Position numbers and translations under genes: made by a program. The notes under the pieces are model-generated. The model made no database searches, was not told the origin of the DNA, and saw only the letters and a list, made by a program, of their open reading frames with translations. A DNA stretch of 64,000 bases from JABDMH01 sp965223215 (GTDB lineage: Bacteria; Bacteroidota; Bacteroidia; Chitinophagales; Saprospiraceae). The stretch lies in the NCBI GenBank assembly GCA_965223215.1, contig CBDCVZ010000010.1:620001-684000 (forward strand), written 5' to 3'. Of this stretch, positions 55,505-63,721 are shown piece by piece. Numbering within the stretch: position 1 is the stretch's first letter; the number at the start of each line of letters is the position of its first letter.

Positions 55505-57091
55505 ATGGATGGACCACTTCTAAAAGTATGGCAACTTTCGGTCGAATTTATGATGGACCACAGGAAGATAGTTGCCTTGCAAAACGTGACACTGGAGATC
55601 AACGAAGATGAATTTGTTGTGTTAGGAGGTGAAACTGGATCGGGTAAATCAACCCTGGGCAAGATTATACTGGGTCTTGCACCTCATAATGCGCAGCTAG
55701 ATTCTAGGGCGAAAATTGAATTTAATGGTCAGGAGCTCGATTCGTCAAAATTTGCCAGTATTCGTGGTAAACACATCTCTCTGATTGCTCAGAATCCTTT
55801 GCTAGCACTTAACCCTACAAGAAAGTGCGGCTCGCAAGTAATGGAGGTAGTACATAAGTTTCGGAGCGAGGTGCCCAGCCGGCAGCGCCGTAAGCTGGTA
55901 TTGGAGCTGTTGGAGAAATGCGATCTTAAGGACCACAACCGGATTTTTAATTCCTATCCACACCAATTATCACTGGGGCAATTGCAACGTGTTTATATTG
56001 CTTTGGCTTTGGCTCCACGACCCAAATTAATTGTTGCGGACGAGCCCTTTTCATCCTTGGATCTCGTGACTAAGGACTCCATCGTAAGAATGCTAAATCG
56101 CATTCGTGAGGACCAACCATTTGCCATGCTGCTGATCACCCACGATCTGAGCCTTACCCAAAGTCTCGCGGATCGGTGGTATGTGTTGCGCAATGGGCTG
56201 CTCATGGGCAATGGGAGAGGAGATTTTGTAAAGCAATCACACACAAGCAACTACCTCGAGACTTTGCGACTGAATTATTTGCGACTAGATGAAACCAAGG
56301 GTCAGTCTGACGCGCCGCATGAAGAGATAATTTGTGCTGAGAATTTGAGTTTTTCCTATGGTCAAAAACACTGGTTCTCCAAGAGGCAACCCGTTCATGC
56401 CCTACAAAATATTAGCTTTAGGGTCTATCGTGGTGAGATCTTTGGGATTGTTGGTCAATCGGGCAGCGGTAAGTCGACGCTGGCGAAAATTATTGGTGGA
56501 TTAGAGCATAGATCCAGTGGATCACTTACTTTTAAAAGCCATGATCTCGATGATGTTACGAAACCCGGAAGAAGGAAGTACTATCAGAAAGTGCAATACA
56601 TTATGCAGGATGCTGGTTCTTCGCTTCCACCAGGTATTAAAATGGAGGAAATCCTCCGCCTGACTCTGAGATCATTTTACCCCGAGTTTCCCTCTTCTGA
56701 GGTCATGGCTCGCTTGCGTGAGTTGTGCCAGGGGGTTTCATTGGACCCAATTCTCCTGGACCGGCAACGACATCAACTCTCCGGTGGTGAGTTGCAACGC
56801 ATGTGTATTGCGCGAGCACTGTGCCCTAGACCAGAAGTTTTGATCATGGACGAGTCGCTGACTGATCTGGATCAGAATGTCCAGGCAGAAGTCATCGAAT
56901 TGTTGTTTTATTTAAACCGTGTGGAAGGTTTAACCATCATTCTCGTAGCACACGATCTACGACTTATCCGACATTGTTGTGATCACATTCTAGTGTTAAA
57001 TGAGGGTAGACTCGATCAATATGGTACCTGGGGTCAATTGAGTAAAGGGGATCAAAGTCCTTATTTGCAAGCCCTTATTGCTGCTATGTGA
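55505..57091 (+). CDS. Double-ATPase ABC protein of the oligopeptide/nickel type
   Basis: A 528-residue protein with two complete ABC ATPase domains in one chain, equivalent to DppD joined to DppF. Domain 1 (about 5-260) has Walker A GGETGSGKST, signature LSLGQLQR and Walker B LIVADEPFS; domain 2 (about 270-528) has GQSGSGKST, LSGGELQR and VLIMDESLT. It would power a peptide, nickel or related importer, but no permease or binding protein is in the window, so it must work with proteins encoded elsewhere. The sequence before it (55379-55504) has no clear promoter. Confidence 0.9.
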   Translation: MDGPLLKVWQLSVEFMMDHRKIVALQNVTLEINEDEFVVLGGETGSGKSTLGKIILGLAPHNAQLDSRAKIEFNGQELDSSKFASIRGKHISLIAQNPLLALNPTRKCGSQVMEVVHKFRSEVPSRQRRKLVLELLEKCDLKDHNRIFNSYPHQLSLGQLQRVYIALALAPRPKLIVADEPFSSLDLVTKDSIVRMLNRIREDQPFAMLLITHDLSLTQSLADRWYVLRNGLLMGNGRGDFVKQSHTSNYLETLRLNYLRLDETKGQSDAPHEEIICAENLSFSYGQKHWFSKRQPVHALQNISFRVYRGEIFGIVGQSGSGKSTLAKIIGGLEHRSSGSLTFKSHDLDDVTKPGRRKYYQKVQYIMQDAGSSLPPGIKMEEILRLTLRSFYPEFPSSEVMARLRELCQGVSLDPILLDRQRHQLSGGELQRMCIARALCPRPEVLIMDESLTDLDQNVQAEVIELLFYLNRVEGLTIILVAHDLRLIRHCCDHILVLNEGRLDQYGTWGQLSKGDQSPYLQALIAAM

Positions 57092-57223
57092 GTTTTTTTA
57101 ATCACTTGTGCAACCATTTAAGTCTTTTGGTCGTCTACTATATAACAGATCGAGAATTTTGACAAAGCCTTAACTTTTCATTAGCGTTTTCGATCATATA
57201 TTTACGAGACCAAAAAGCAATCT

Positions 57224-57412
57224 ATGAAAACCCTCAAAAATGTAGGCCTTGTTTTCTTGATTATTCTGGCTGCCTTGTCGTTTCTATATTTAAACTACTG
57301 TCCAGATACTCCTTGCGTTTCTGAATTGACTTTTGATCCAGAGATGGCTGATGTCAAAGTATCGAAATTCATCTTTGAGTCGCTTAAGAAGGTCACATTG
57401 TCAGCGTTCTAA
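57224..57412 (+). CDS. Small exported or membrane-anchored hypothetical protein
   Basis: A 62-residue product with an N-terminal hydrophobic segment (VGLVFLIILAALSFLYL, residues about 7-24) and a short polar tail with two cysteines (NYCPDTPC). TATATTTA at 57197-57204, 20 bases upstream of the ATG, is one base off the -7 consensus. Its last 20 bases overlap the convergent end of fmt. No family recognised. Confidence 0.45.
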   Translation: MKTLKNVGLVFLIILAALSFLYLNYCPDTPCVSELTFDPEMADVKVSKFIFESLKKVTLSAF

Positions 57413-58346
57413 TCTCACTGTTCTCCAGCTCGTAGCCATTTAGGAAAGTCCTGACTGGCATTTTCTTGCGACCCTCCATTTGGACCTCCCTGATTTCTAA
57501 CCATCCATCTTTTGTACGGACTAGCAGTTTATTCTTTCCCAGTATTACAAAAGTGCCGACTTCCCCAGCCAGGTCTTGCTCTAAAGGTACACAACTAAAG
57601 ACCTTCAATTGTTTTCCATCCAACTTAGTCCAGGCTGCAGGGTAAGGGCTAAGTCCACGAATAAAGTTGTAGACATTCCTTGTTGGCTGCTCGAAGTCGA
57701 TTTCACAGGTCTCGTGGAAGATCTTAGGTGCCCGTGTGGCCAAGGCATCGTTTTGTCTAGAGGTGATGTAGTTTCCGTCAATCACTAGTTGCACTGTCTC
57801 CAAAACCAAATCTGCGCCAACAAACTTCATCCGATCATGAAGACTTCCAGCGGTATCTTCAGATCTAATCTCCACTTCGCGTTGAAGTAAAACATTCCCC
57901 GTATCGATTTCTTTCTCGATGAAAAAAGTAGTCAGTCCAGTTTGGTGCTCGCCCTTAATGATTGCCCAATTGATGGGGGCCGCACCCCGATAAGCAGGCA
58001 GTAAAGAGGCATGCAGATTGATGGTTCCTTTTTCTGGCATATTCCAGATGACTTCCGGCAGCATCCGAAAAGCCACCACCACCTGCAAGTCTGCCCTCAG
58101 TGCTTGCAATTGACTGATGAACTCAGGTGACTTCAAATTTTTTGGTTGGAGCACATTTAATTCATGATCTAGTGCATATTTTTTTACAGCAGAAGTTATT
58201 TTATGCTTCATTCCCCGGCCTCCCATGCGATCAGGGGCAGTTATGACGCCAACGATATGGAGGCCTGCTTGATACAACTTAGCCAAGGTTGGTACGGCAA
58301 ACTCGGGCGTTCCCATGAAGATGATTCTTGCGTTCTTACTGCTCAT
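57393..58346 (-). CDS. fmt: Methionyl-tRNA formyltransferase
   Basis: A 317-residue Fmt, which formylates initiator Met-tRNA with 10-formyl-tetrahydrofolate. ATG at 58346 (MSSKNARIIFMGTPEFAVP) gives the usual length; an in-frame ATG 33 bases upstream would add an unusual lead. The signature GTPEFA, catalytic region NLHASLLPAYRGAAPINWAI (Asn-His), the folate loop and the C-terminal RNA-binding domain with FIRGLSPYPAAWT are all present. Housekeeping, cytoplasmic. Confidence 0.95.
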   Translation of the reverse strand: MSSKNARIIFMGTPEFAVPTLAKLYQAGLHIVGVITAPDRMGGRGMKHKITSAVKKYALDHELNVLQPKNLKSPEFISQLQALRADLQVVVAFRMLPEVIWNMPEKGTINLHASLLPAYRGAAPINWAIIKGEHQTGLTTFFIEKEIDTGNVLLQREVEIRSEDTAGSLHDRMKFVGADLVLETVQLVIDGNYITSRQNDALATRAPKIFHETCEIDFEQPTRNVYNFIRGLSPYPAAWTKLDGKQLKVFSCVPLEQDLAGEVGTFVILGKNKLLVRTKDGWLEIREVQMEGRKKMPVRTFLNGYELENSEIRTLTM

Positions 58347-58558
58347 ATGCTTATTTTTCGGTGAATGCTCTTTTGTCAACGATTCTCACACTCAAAGGTT
58401 CCCACTCAGGATTATTCCTCCTAGATTTATAGTCTTGTAACTCAAATGTAGAATTTGTTGGACCAACAACTGAATCAGGCCATGCAAACTAATGGGAACA
58501 TGTGCGGAACTATTTTGGAGCGCTGGTTATTTGTAAAAATATTATCACAATCGAATGA

Positions 58559-59542
58559 ATGCTTAAGTTATTTAACCTCCTACTAGTGTTGCCTTTCGCT
58601 TTGACGGTTGGCGCTCAATCCATTACGATAGACGGTCGAGTTTTAGCAGTTGAAGAGGATCGAGGCCTTGCGCATGCAAGAGTGACGGTCCGAGCCGAGC
58701 TCGAACCCAAGAAAATCCTCCTTGCCACCCATACAGATAGTGCTGGACTTTTTAGATTTACATTGCCCAAAAATCAGACTTTTACCATCACTGCTGAGAA
58801 AGAATCTTACCAATCCACCCTTCAAACGATAGCGACCCAGTCACCCGAGGATAACCGTGTTCATGTGGCAATGCATCTCAGTAAGAATCAGGCTCATTTG
58901 GAATCGACTAAAGTTGTCAACAGCAATTTGAATCCGGTGCGAGATCCGGGCCATGTGATCGCCAAGCAAGATTTTGAAGAAAAGGCACTAAGGGAAAAAG
59001 CGGTGGCGGATGTCGTTGGTTTGACACCCAAACGAGAGCCGCAAGAAATGGTAGCAGTTGAGCAGACCCTTGAGCAGGAAAAGGAAAGGGAAAAAATCAG
59101 TGGTGCTGAAACCGGTAAGGTAATCAAAACTGATCTGAAGGTGGTCCAGGATCCGGGCCATCGACGGGTAAAACGTGATTTTGAAGAAGAAGCGCAGAGA
59201 CAAAAAGCCCTTTCTGATTTCATCGGCCTGACTCCGGATAGAAAATCTACCACTGAGGTGGACCATCGGTCGGTGATCGAAGCACCAACAAAACCATTGC
59301 CTCCCAATTTTACCGGCTATGCCATTGAATTGAAGAGACTGCGTCAGGCCCTAGCTGCAAATGACCCAATTTTTAATCGATACGGTGAAATCCAACTTGA
59401 AGAATTAGCATCAGGTGAATATTCATATTTACTGCCGGGGTTTTCCGACTTTGATCAATGCGTGCTTTACTTTGAGGAAAAAGTAGAGGTGCTTTATCCG
59501 AATGCCAAAATAATTGAGTTTCTTAGTGGATCTAGAAAGTAA
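58559..59542 (+). CDS. Exported protein with carboxypeptidase-regulatory-like domain and duplicated DPGH segment
   Basis: A 327-residue exported protein (signal peptide to about residue 20). Residues about 21-105 form a carboxypeptidase-regulatory-like beta-sandwich (TIDGRVLAVEEDRGLAHARV, LFRFTLPKNQTFTITAEKE). Residues 118-158 and 188-228 are a direct duplication: RDPGHVIAKQDFEEKALREK and QDPGHRRVKRDFEEEAQRQK, each followed by VGLTPKR or IGLTPDR. The last 75 residues (GYAIELKRLRQALAANDPIF ... SYLLPGFSDFDQC) resemble the C-terminal part of SPOR-like or lipoprotein repeats but I cannot assign it. The SCP2 gene follows 12 bases later. Confidence 0.65.
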   Translation: MLKLFNLLLVLPFALTVGAQSITIDGRVLAVEEDRGLAHARVTVRAELEPKKILLATHTDSAGLFRFTLPKNQTFTITAEKESYQSTLQTIATQSPEDNRVHVAMHLSKNQAHLESTKVVNSNLNPVRDPGHVIAKQDFEEKALREKAVADVVGLTPKREPQEMVAVEQTLEQEKEREKISGAETGKVIKTDLKVVQDPGHRRVKRDFEEEAQRQKALSDFIGLTPDRKSTTEVDHRSVIEAPTKPLPPNFTGYAIELKRLRQALAANDPIFNRYGEIQLEELASGEYSYLLPGFSDFDQCVLYFEEKVEVLYPNAKIIEFLSGSRK

Positions 59543-59554
59543 TAGAAAACTACA

Positions 59555-59872
59555 ATGACGGCGAAAGAATTTCTGCTGGGCTTACCTGCTAAGGTGCAGC
59601 CGGAAGCACTCGAAGGATTGGAAACCACTTTTCACTTTGACATCGAAGGTGATGGCGGTGGACAGGTAACTGTAAAAGTAAAAGATGGAGAGTGTTTGGC
59701 AGAAGAGGGTCTAGATGGGGAAGCTAGCTGTGTCGTATCTGCGAGAGAAGACAATCTGATGAATGTCATGAAGGGCAAACTGAACCCACTAATGGCCGTG
59801 CTGACAGGCAAATTAAAAATCAGTAATCAGAAGGAGATGCTGAAATATGCCAAAATTTTTGGGCTGATGTAA
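59555..59872 (+). CDS. SCP2 sterol-binding-domain protein
   Basis: A 105-residue single-domain SCP2-like protein. The pattern FHFDIEGDGGGQVTVKVKDGECL, split here as FHFDIEGDGGGQVTV and KVKDGECLAEEG, then a hydrophobic-pocket helix MNVMKGKLNPLMAVLTGKLK (MKGKLNP..A...GK.K), is the standard SCP2 signature. It binds lipid-like ligands in a hydrophobic tunnel; the cellular ligand is unknown. It probably shares a transcript with the preceding gene and is followed by a weak hairpin. Confidence 0.88.
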   Translation: MTAKEFLLGLPAKVQPEALEGLETTFHFDIEGDGGGQVTVKVKDGECLAEEGLDGEASCVVSAREDNLMNVMKGKLNPLMAVLTGKLKISNQKEMLKYAKIFGLM

Positions 59873-59884
59873 TCTATGTTCTTA

Positions 59885-59906
59885 TATCTTGTTTTTCAAC
59901 AAGATA
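59885..59906. terminator. AT-rich hairpin between convergent genes
   Basis: TATCTTGTT-TTTC-AACAAGATA is a perfect 9-base stem 12 bases after the SCP2 stop and 17 before the end of the DUF5683 gene; it could stop transcription from either side. Confidence 0.4.
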
Positions 59907-59922
59907 CAATGCATTAATTAAA

Positions 59923-60588
59923 TTATAACTTTAATACTAAACCCAACTTTGGTTGGACGCTCGGTACGTGAATTCCGGTCTGAAGAGTGGTGAAGTTGAA
60001 CGACAGGTCATCACTGATGTCAAAATTTTTGAGGTGGGCATCCACGTATGCATCTAAAGCTGTCAAGGCATACATCGCGACAAAACCCACATAGGTCAAC
60101 TGAAGGTTCTTATCAAAAGCATTTCGCTGGCTCCTCAGTGCCTCGGTTGAAGCATTGAAGCTCTCAAATTCATGTGGCTCGCCCGCCACGGCAGCACCAT
60201 AAGCTTCATTAAAACGGTTGTATTCTCGTTTATTGTAACCGACACTGTAAACCAATGCTCCAAAACCACCCCACACAAAAGGCAGTTTCCAGTAACGCTT
60301 ATTATAAATCTGTCCTGCACTGGGAAGGATCAGGGAGTAGATTCCTGCGCGATGAGGGTTCGGGTAGGGTAGGGCCCAATTCTCTTTAAACTTCTTTTTT
60401 TTGGCAGCCGTGTTTCTCTTTCTCTCTGCTTTCGCATCCGCTCTGGCACTTTTTCGTTGAGTCTTGGCGTTCGGTTTGATTTGAGTAATCGTATCTGCAG
60501 AGGAAACTGGTTCCTTACCCGTTTCATTTTGGCAGATCGCAGGAATAAAATTTAGGACAAAGATGATGAGAATCGAGACTCGCAGCAT
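59923..60588 (-). CDS. DUF5683 protein
   Basis: A 221-residue exported or membrane-associated protein with an N-terminal signal (MLRVSILIIFVLNFIPAICQ), a basic linker (residues about 45-70) and the DUF5683 domain (WALPYPNPHRAGIYSLILPS, then AGQIYNKRYWKLPFVWGG and ALVYSVGYNKREYNRFNEAY). In Bacteroidota this gene regularly follows parA and parB, as here, which has led to the idea of a link between chromosome partitioning and the envelope; its function is not established. Confidence 0.88.
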   Translation of the reverse strand: MLRVSILIIFVLNFIPAICQNETGKEPVSSADTITQIKPNAKTQRKSARADAKAERKRNTAAKKKKFKENWALPYPNPHRAGIYSLILPSAGQIYNKRYWKLPFVWGGFGALVYSVGYNKREYNRFNEAYGAAVAGEPHEFESFNASTEALRSQRNAFDKNLQLTYVGFVAMYALTALDAYVDAHLKNFDISDDLSFNFTTLQTGIHVPSVQPKLGLVLKL

Positions 60589-60614
60589 TTCAATCTAACG
60601 ATGTGTCCGCGGCA

Positions 60615-61502
60615 TTAGTTGCCCTCCATATTTTCCAGAATTTGATTCAGCTCTTCGTCCGATCCAAATTTGATGGTGAGGGTACCCTTGCCTGATTTGC
60701 TCCTTTTCATTTGCACTTTGGTGCCCAGAGAACGACTCAGCTGGTCTACAATTTCCTGATAAGTTGCGGGTAAGTTTACCTTGCTGGATTTTGAACTGGT
60801 GCGGGGTTGGTTGAATGCCTTAATCAGGTTTTCAGTTGCACGTACGGACAGGTCTTTTGTCAGCACCTCTTCAAGCGCCACGATCTGTGCATCTTGGGTC
60901 TCCAGGCTTAAGAGTGCCCGGGCATGCCCCATCGTAATTCGATCTAATTTCAGAGCTTTTTGGATGGGTGGGGGTAATTTTAAGAGTCTGATGTAATTGG
61001 TAATGGTGCTGCGGTTTTTACCCACGCGATCACTTAATTGCTCGTGGGTCAAATTGCACTCTTCAACAAGTCTTTGATAAGAAATGGCCACCTCCATAGC
61101 ATTGAGATCAGTCCGCTGAATATTCTCAACCAAGGCCATTTCAATCATCTCCTGATCGTTCGCATCCCGAATATAAGCCGGTAATTTACTCAGCCCGGCT
61201 AATCTGGATGCCCGCAGCCGTCTTTCTCCTGAGATTAACTGGTACTTTTCGCCATCTAATCTGCGCAAGGTGACGGGTTGAATCAGACCGTAAGTCTTGA
61301 TTGAGGCTGCCAATTCCTCTAAGCTGGCTTCATCAAAATCATTTCTGGGTTGAAATGGGTTGATCTCAATATTTGAAAGCTTAATTTGTGCGATACCATC
61401 CTCTTTATCCTTCGATTTCTTCTCTTTTGACACGCTCTCTTCGCTTCCTCCCAGTAGTGCCCGAATGCCTTTTCCTAATTCCTTTTTATCTGCTTTAGCC
61501 AT
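60615..61502 (-). CDS. parB: Chromosome-partitioning protein ParB
   Basis: A 295-residue ParB. ATG at 61502 (MAKADKKELGKGI) is chosen; a TTG three codons upstream overlaps parA but is less likely. The N-terminal CTP-binding domain has NPFQPRNDFDEASLEELAAS and ISGERRLRASRLAG; the helix-turn-helix (LSDRVGKNRSTITNYIRLLK) follows near residue 150 and the C-terminal dimerisation part ends the protein. It binds parS sites and loads ParA/SMC at the origin region. The gene starts five bases after parA. No consensus parS site was seen in the window. Confidence 0.94.
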   Translation of the reverse strand: MAKADKKELGKGIRALLGGSEESVSKEKKSKDKEDGIAQIKLSNIEINPFQPRNDFDEASLEELAASIKTYGLIQPVTLRRLDGEKYQLISGERRLRASRLAGLSKLPAYIRDANDQEMIEMALVENIQRTDLNAMEVAISYQRLVEECNLTHEQLSDRVGKNRSTITNYIRLLKLPPPIQKALKLDRITMGHARALLSLETQDAQIVALEEVLTKDLSVRATENLIKAFNQPRTSSKSSKVNLPATYQEIVDQLSRSLGTKVQMKRSKSGKGTLTIKFGSDEELNQILENMEGN

Positions 61503-61507
61503 AGATC

Positions 61508-62296
61508 TCAATTAGTGGGAATATTTAGAGGAACATCATTACGGGTTAAAAACTCCTTAGCCAGATTCAAGAAATTTCGCGTGCCTTTGCTGTTTGCATC
61601 ATACAATAGTACCGGCTGGTGCATACTTGGAGCCTCCCCGACTTTGGAATTCCGGTGAATAACCGTATCAAATACAACATCTTCTGCATGATTCTTAACT
61701 TCATCGACGACCAAATTGGCCAGCCTAAGTCGTCCATCATACATAGATAGGACAATACCCTCGATATGCAGTGTGTCGTTTAGTTGTTGCTTAACCAAGG
61801 AGATGGTGTTGCGAAGTTTCTGCAGGCCTTCTAGAGCAAAGATTTCACATTGAATCGGTATGAGCACTGAATCTGCTGCAGTCAGCGCATTCACGGTCAA
61901 AAGACCAAGCGATGGTAAGCAATCTATAAAGATGAAGTCGTAATCTTCTCGAACGGGCTCGAGTAAATCTCGAATGAGATACTCACGCCGAAAACGACTC
62001 ACCAGTTCCAGTTCTGCACCTACTAAATCAATATGTGACGGGATGATCGATAGATTGGGTGTGTTGGTTTCAATAATGGCCTGGGTGGCCGGCACATCAT
62101 TAATAATGCAATCATAGATCGTATGTTCTGGTGTCGAAATAGACACGCCCACACCTGAGGTTGCATTGGCCTGAGGATCGGCGTCGACGATAAGCACCTT
62201 AAATTCCAAGATGGCCAAACTAGCGCCTAGGTTGATGGCCGTGGTGGTCTTCCCGACCCCACCTTTTTGGTTGGCTATGGCTACAATTTTTCCCAT
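61508..62296 (-). CDS. parA: Chromosome-partitioning ATPase ParA/Soj
   Basis: A 262-residue ParA-family ATPase with the deviant Walker A KGGVGKTT near the N-terminus (ANQKGGVGKTTTAINLGA), the Walker A' VDADPQANAT and the Walker B FIFIDCLPSLG. Its length and lack of an extra N-terminal domain fit chromosomal ParA/Soj. It moves origins by forming a gradient over the nucleoid with ParB. It follows the UPF0173 gene by nine bases and is followed by parB, so the minus-strand unit is UPF0173-parA-parB-DUF5683. Confidence 0.95.
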   Translation of the reverse strand: MGKIVAIANQKGGVGKTTTAINLGASLAILEFKVLIVDADPQANATSGVGVSISTPEHTIYDCIINDVPATQAIIETNTPNLSIIPSHIDLVGAELELVSRFRREYLIRDLLEPVREDYDFIFIDCLPSLGLLTVNALTAADSVLIPIQCEIFALEGLQKLRNTISLVKQQLNDTLHIEGIVLSMYDGRLRLANLVVDEVKNHAEDVVFDTVIHRNSKVGEAPSMHQPVLLYDANSKGTRNFLNLAKEFLTRNDVPLNIPTN

Positions 62297-62305
62297 CTTT
62301 CCTAA

Positions 62306-62995
62306 CTACAGATCAATTGCTGATCCAATTTCTAATAGATGCAATTTAATATCCTCTGCCGCAAATGTCGAGATGGCATCATCATGATTAATTTCGATGG
62401 GCGGAAAAGTATCGTAATGACAGCCAATCACTGTGCGTGCTTGCACAAACTTAGCAGCTTGCACAGCCTCAGCAGCGTGCATGGTGAACAAACCACCAAT
62501 GGGCAATATGGCAACATCGACAGGGCCGTCAAGCAATGGGATCAGTTTCATATCCTGGGTCAGGCAGGTGTCACCAGCACAATAAATGATCTTTCCATCG
62601 GTCAGATGAAAAACCCAACCGCCAGGATTTCCACCGTAGGTACCATCGGGTAGTGAACTCGAATGCATGGCAGGAACAAAACGGGCCCTCAGGTCTTCAG
62701 TTGACCATATTCCACCGTGATTCATGCCAACGGTGGTCAGTGACTTGGAGGTAAAGTAGTTGGCCAACTCGTAGTTGGTGATCACGGTGCACGAGGGATT
62801 ATTCCCAGCGATCAGTTCAACATCTGCTATGTGATCTTGATGGGCATGGGTTAGGAATATCAGGTCGCCATTTATCTCATTCACGTTGATCTGGGTGGCT
62901 TTGGGATTGGGTGAAATGAATGGGTCAACAATGATACGCAGAGACCCGGTATCCACCAAGATGCACGAATGTCCATAGAAAGTGATCCGACTCAT
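62306..62995 (-). CDS. UPF0173-type metallo-beta-lactamase-fold hydrolase
   Basis: A 229-residue metal-dependent hydrolase. It begins MSRITFYGHSCILVDTGS and has the metal-binding motif HAHQDHIAD, a distal His in AMHSSS, the bridging Asp in AGDTCLT and the terminal His near VIGCHYDTFPPI. The family is related to UlaG, with varied or unknown substrates. It is the first gene of the operon with parA and parB; this neighbourhood does not explain its role. Confidence 0.88.
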   Translation of the reverse strand: MSRITFYGHSCILVDTGSLRIIVDPFISPNPKATQINVNEINGDLIFLTHAHQDHIADVELIAGNNPSCTVITNYELANYFTSKSLTTVGMNHGGIWSTEDLRARFVPAMHSSSLPDGTYGGNPGGWVFHLTDGKIIYCAGDTCLTQDMKLIPLLDGPVDVAILPIGGLFTMHAAEAVQAAKFVQARTVIGCHYDTFPPIEINHDDAISTFAAEDIKLHLLEIGSAIDL

Positions 62996-63150
62996 TTATA
63001 TGAATTTTGATGTTAGGTGATGCAAATGGGTGCGGGAAGGCAAAAATACATAATCCTGCCTAAATTGATAGGGTACACCCTCCGGCTTGTTGCTGTGAAA
63101 CCTTACCTACAAATCAAACAATCATGCCCCGTATTCCTTTTATTAAAGGA

Positions 63151-63158
63151 TATATTTG
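63151..63158 (+). promoter_or_regulatory. Candidate -7 promoter element of the FMN reductase gene
   Basis: TATATTTG matches TAnnTTTG exactly, 16 bases before the ATG at 63174, so the leader would be very short. Confidence 0.4.
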
Positions 63159-63173
63159 AGGGTAACTTAGATC

Positions 63174-63716
63174 ATGATCACACTAATCTCTGGAACCAAC
63201 CGACCTGGAAGTGAGACTTTAAAGATTGCGAAATATATCGCTGAGTTACTACGTGCTCGCACGAGTGAAGCCGTAGCCATGATTGATTTGGTCCAGATGA
63301 AATCTGATGTCATTAGATATGACATGTACAAGGTGCACGGACAATCAAAGGAAATTATGACCTGGCAAGATGAGTTGATATTGCCAGCACATAAATTTTG
63401 GTTTGTGTTTCCGGAATACAATGGCGGGGTCCCCGGTATCTTAAAGCTTTTTCTGGATGCAATTTCCGTAAGGAATTTGAATGAGTCTTTCCACGGAAAG
63501 AAGGCTTGTTTGACCGGAGTGTCGAGTGGAAGGGCTGGAAACCTACGCGGTCTCGATCATCTAACCAACATTCTCAACTATCTGCAAGTGATCGTATTGC
63601 CAAATCGACTGCCAATCTCCTCCATTCGGAGCTTGAACGATGCCAACGGTGTACTGACCGACGAGCTCACCATAGAAGTTTTATCACAACAAGTTGAAGA
63701 GTTTCTAGCATTTTGA
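63174..63716 (+). CDS. NADPH-dependent FMN reductase-family flavoprotein
   Basis: A 180-residue flavodoxin-fold protein with the FMN-phosphate loop GTNRPGSETLKIAKYI at the N-terminus and the flavin-ring loop PEYNGGVPGILKLFLDAIS near residue 80, as in NADPH-dependent FMN and quinone reductases. It would transfer two electrons from NAD(P)H to flavin, quinone or azo-type acceptors. It lies five bases before lipB and is probably co-transcribed with it; no functional link is known. Confidence 0.9.
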   Translation: MITLISGTNRPGSETLKIAKYIAELLRARTSEAVAMIDLVQMKSDVIRYDMYKVHGQSKEIMTWQDELILPAHKFWFVFPEYNGGVPGILKLFLDAISVRNLNESFHGKKACLTGVSSGRAGNLRGLDHLTNILNYLQVIVLPNRLPISSIRSLNDANGVLTDELTIEVLSQQVEEFLAF

Positions 63717-63721
63717 GAATA

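Noticed and set aside
59923..63173. parS sites near parAB
   Set aside because: No TGTTTCACGTGAAACA-like palindrome was seen around the genes by eye.
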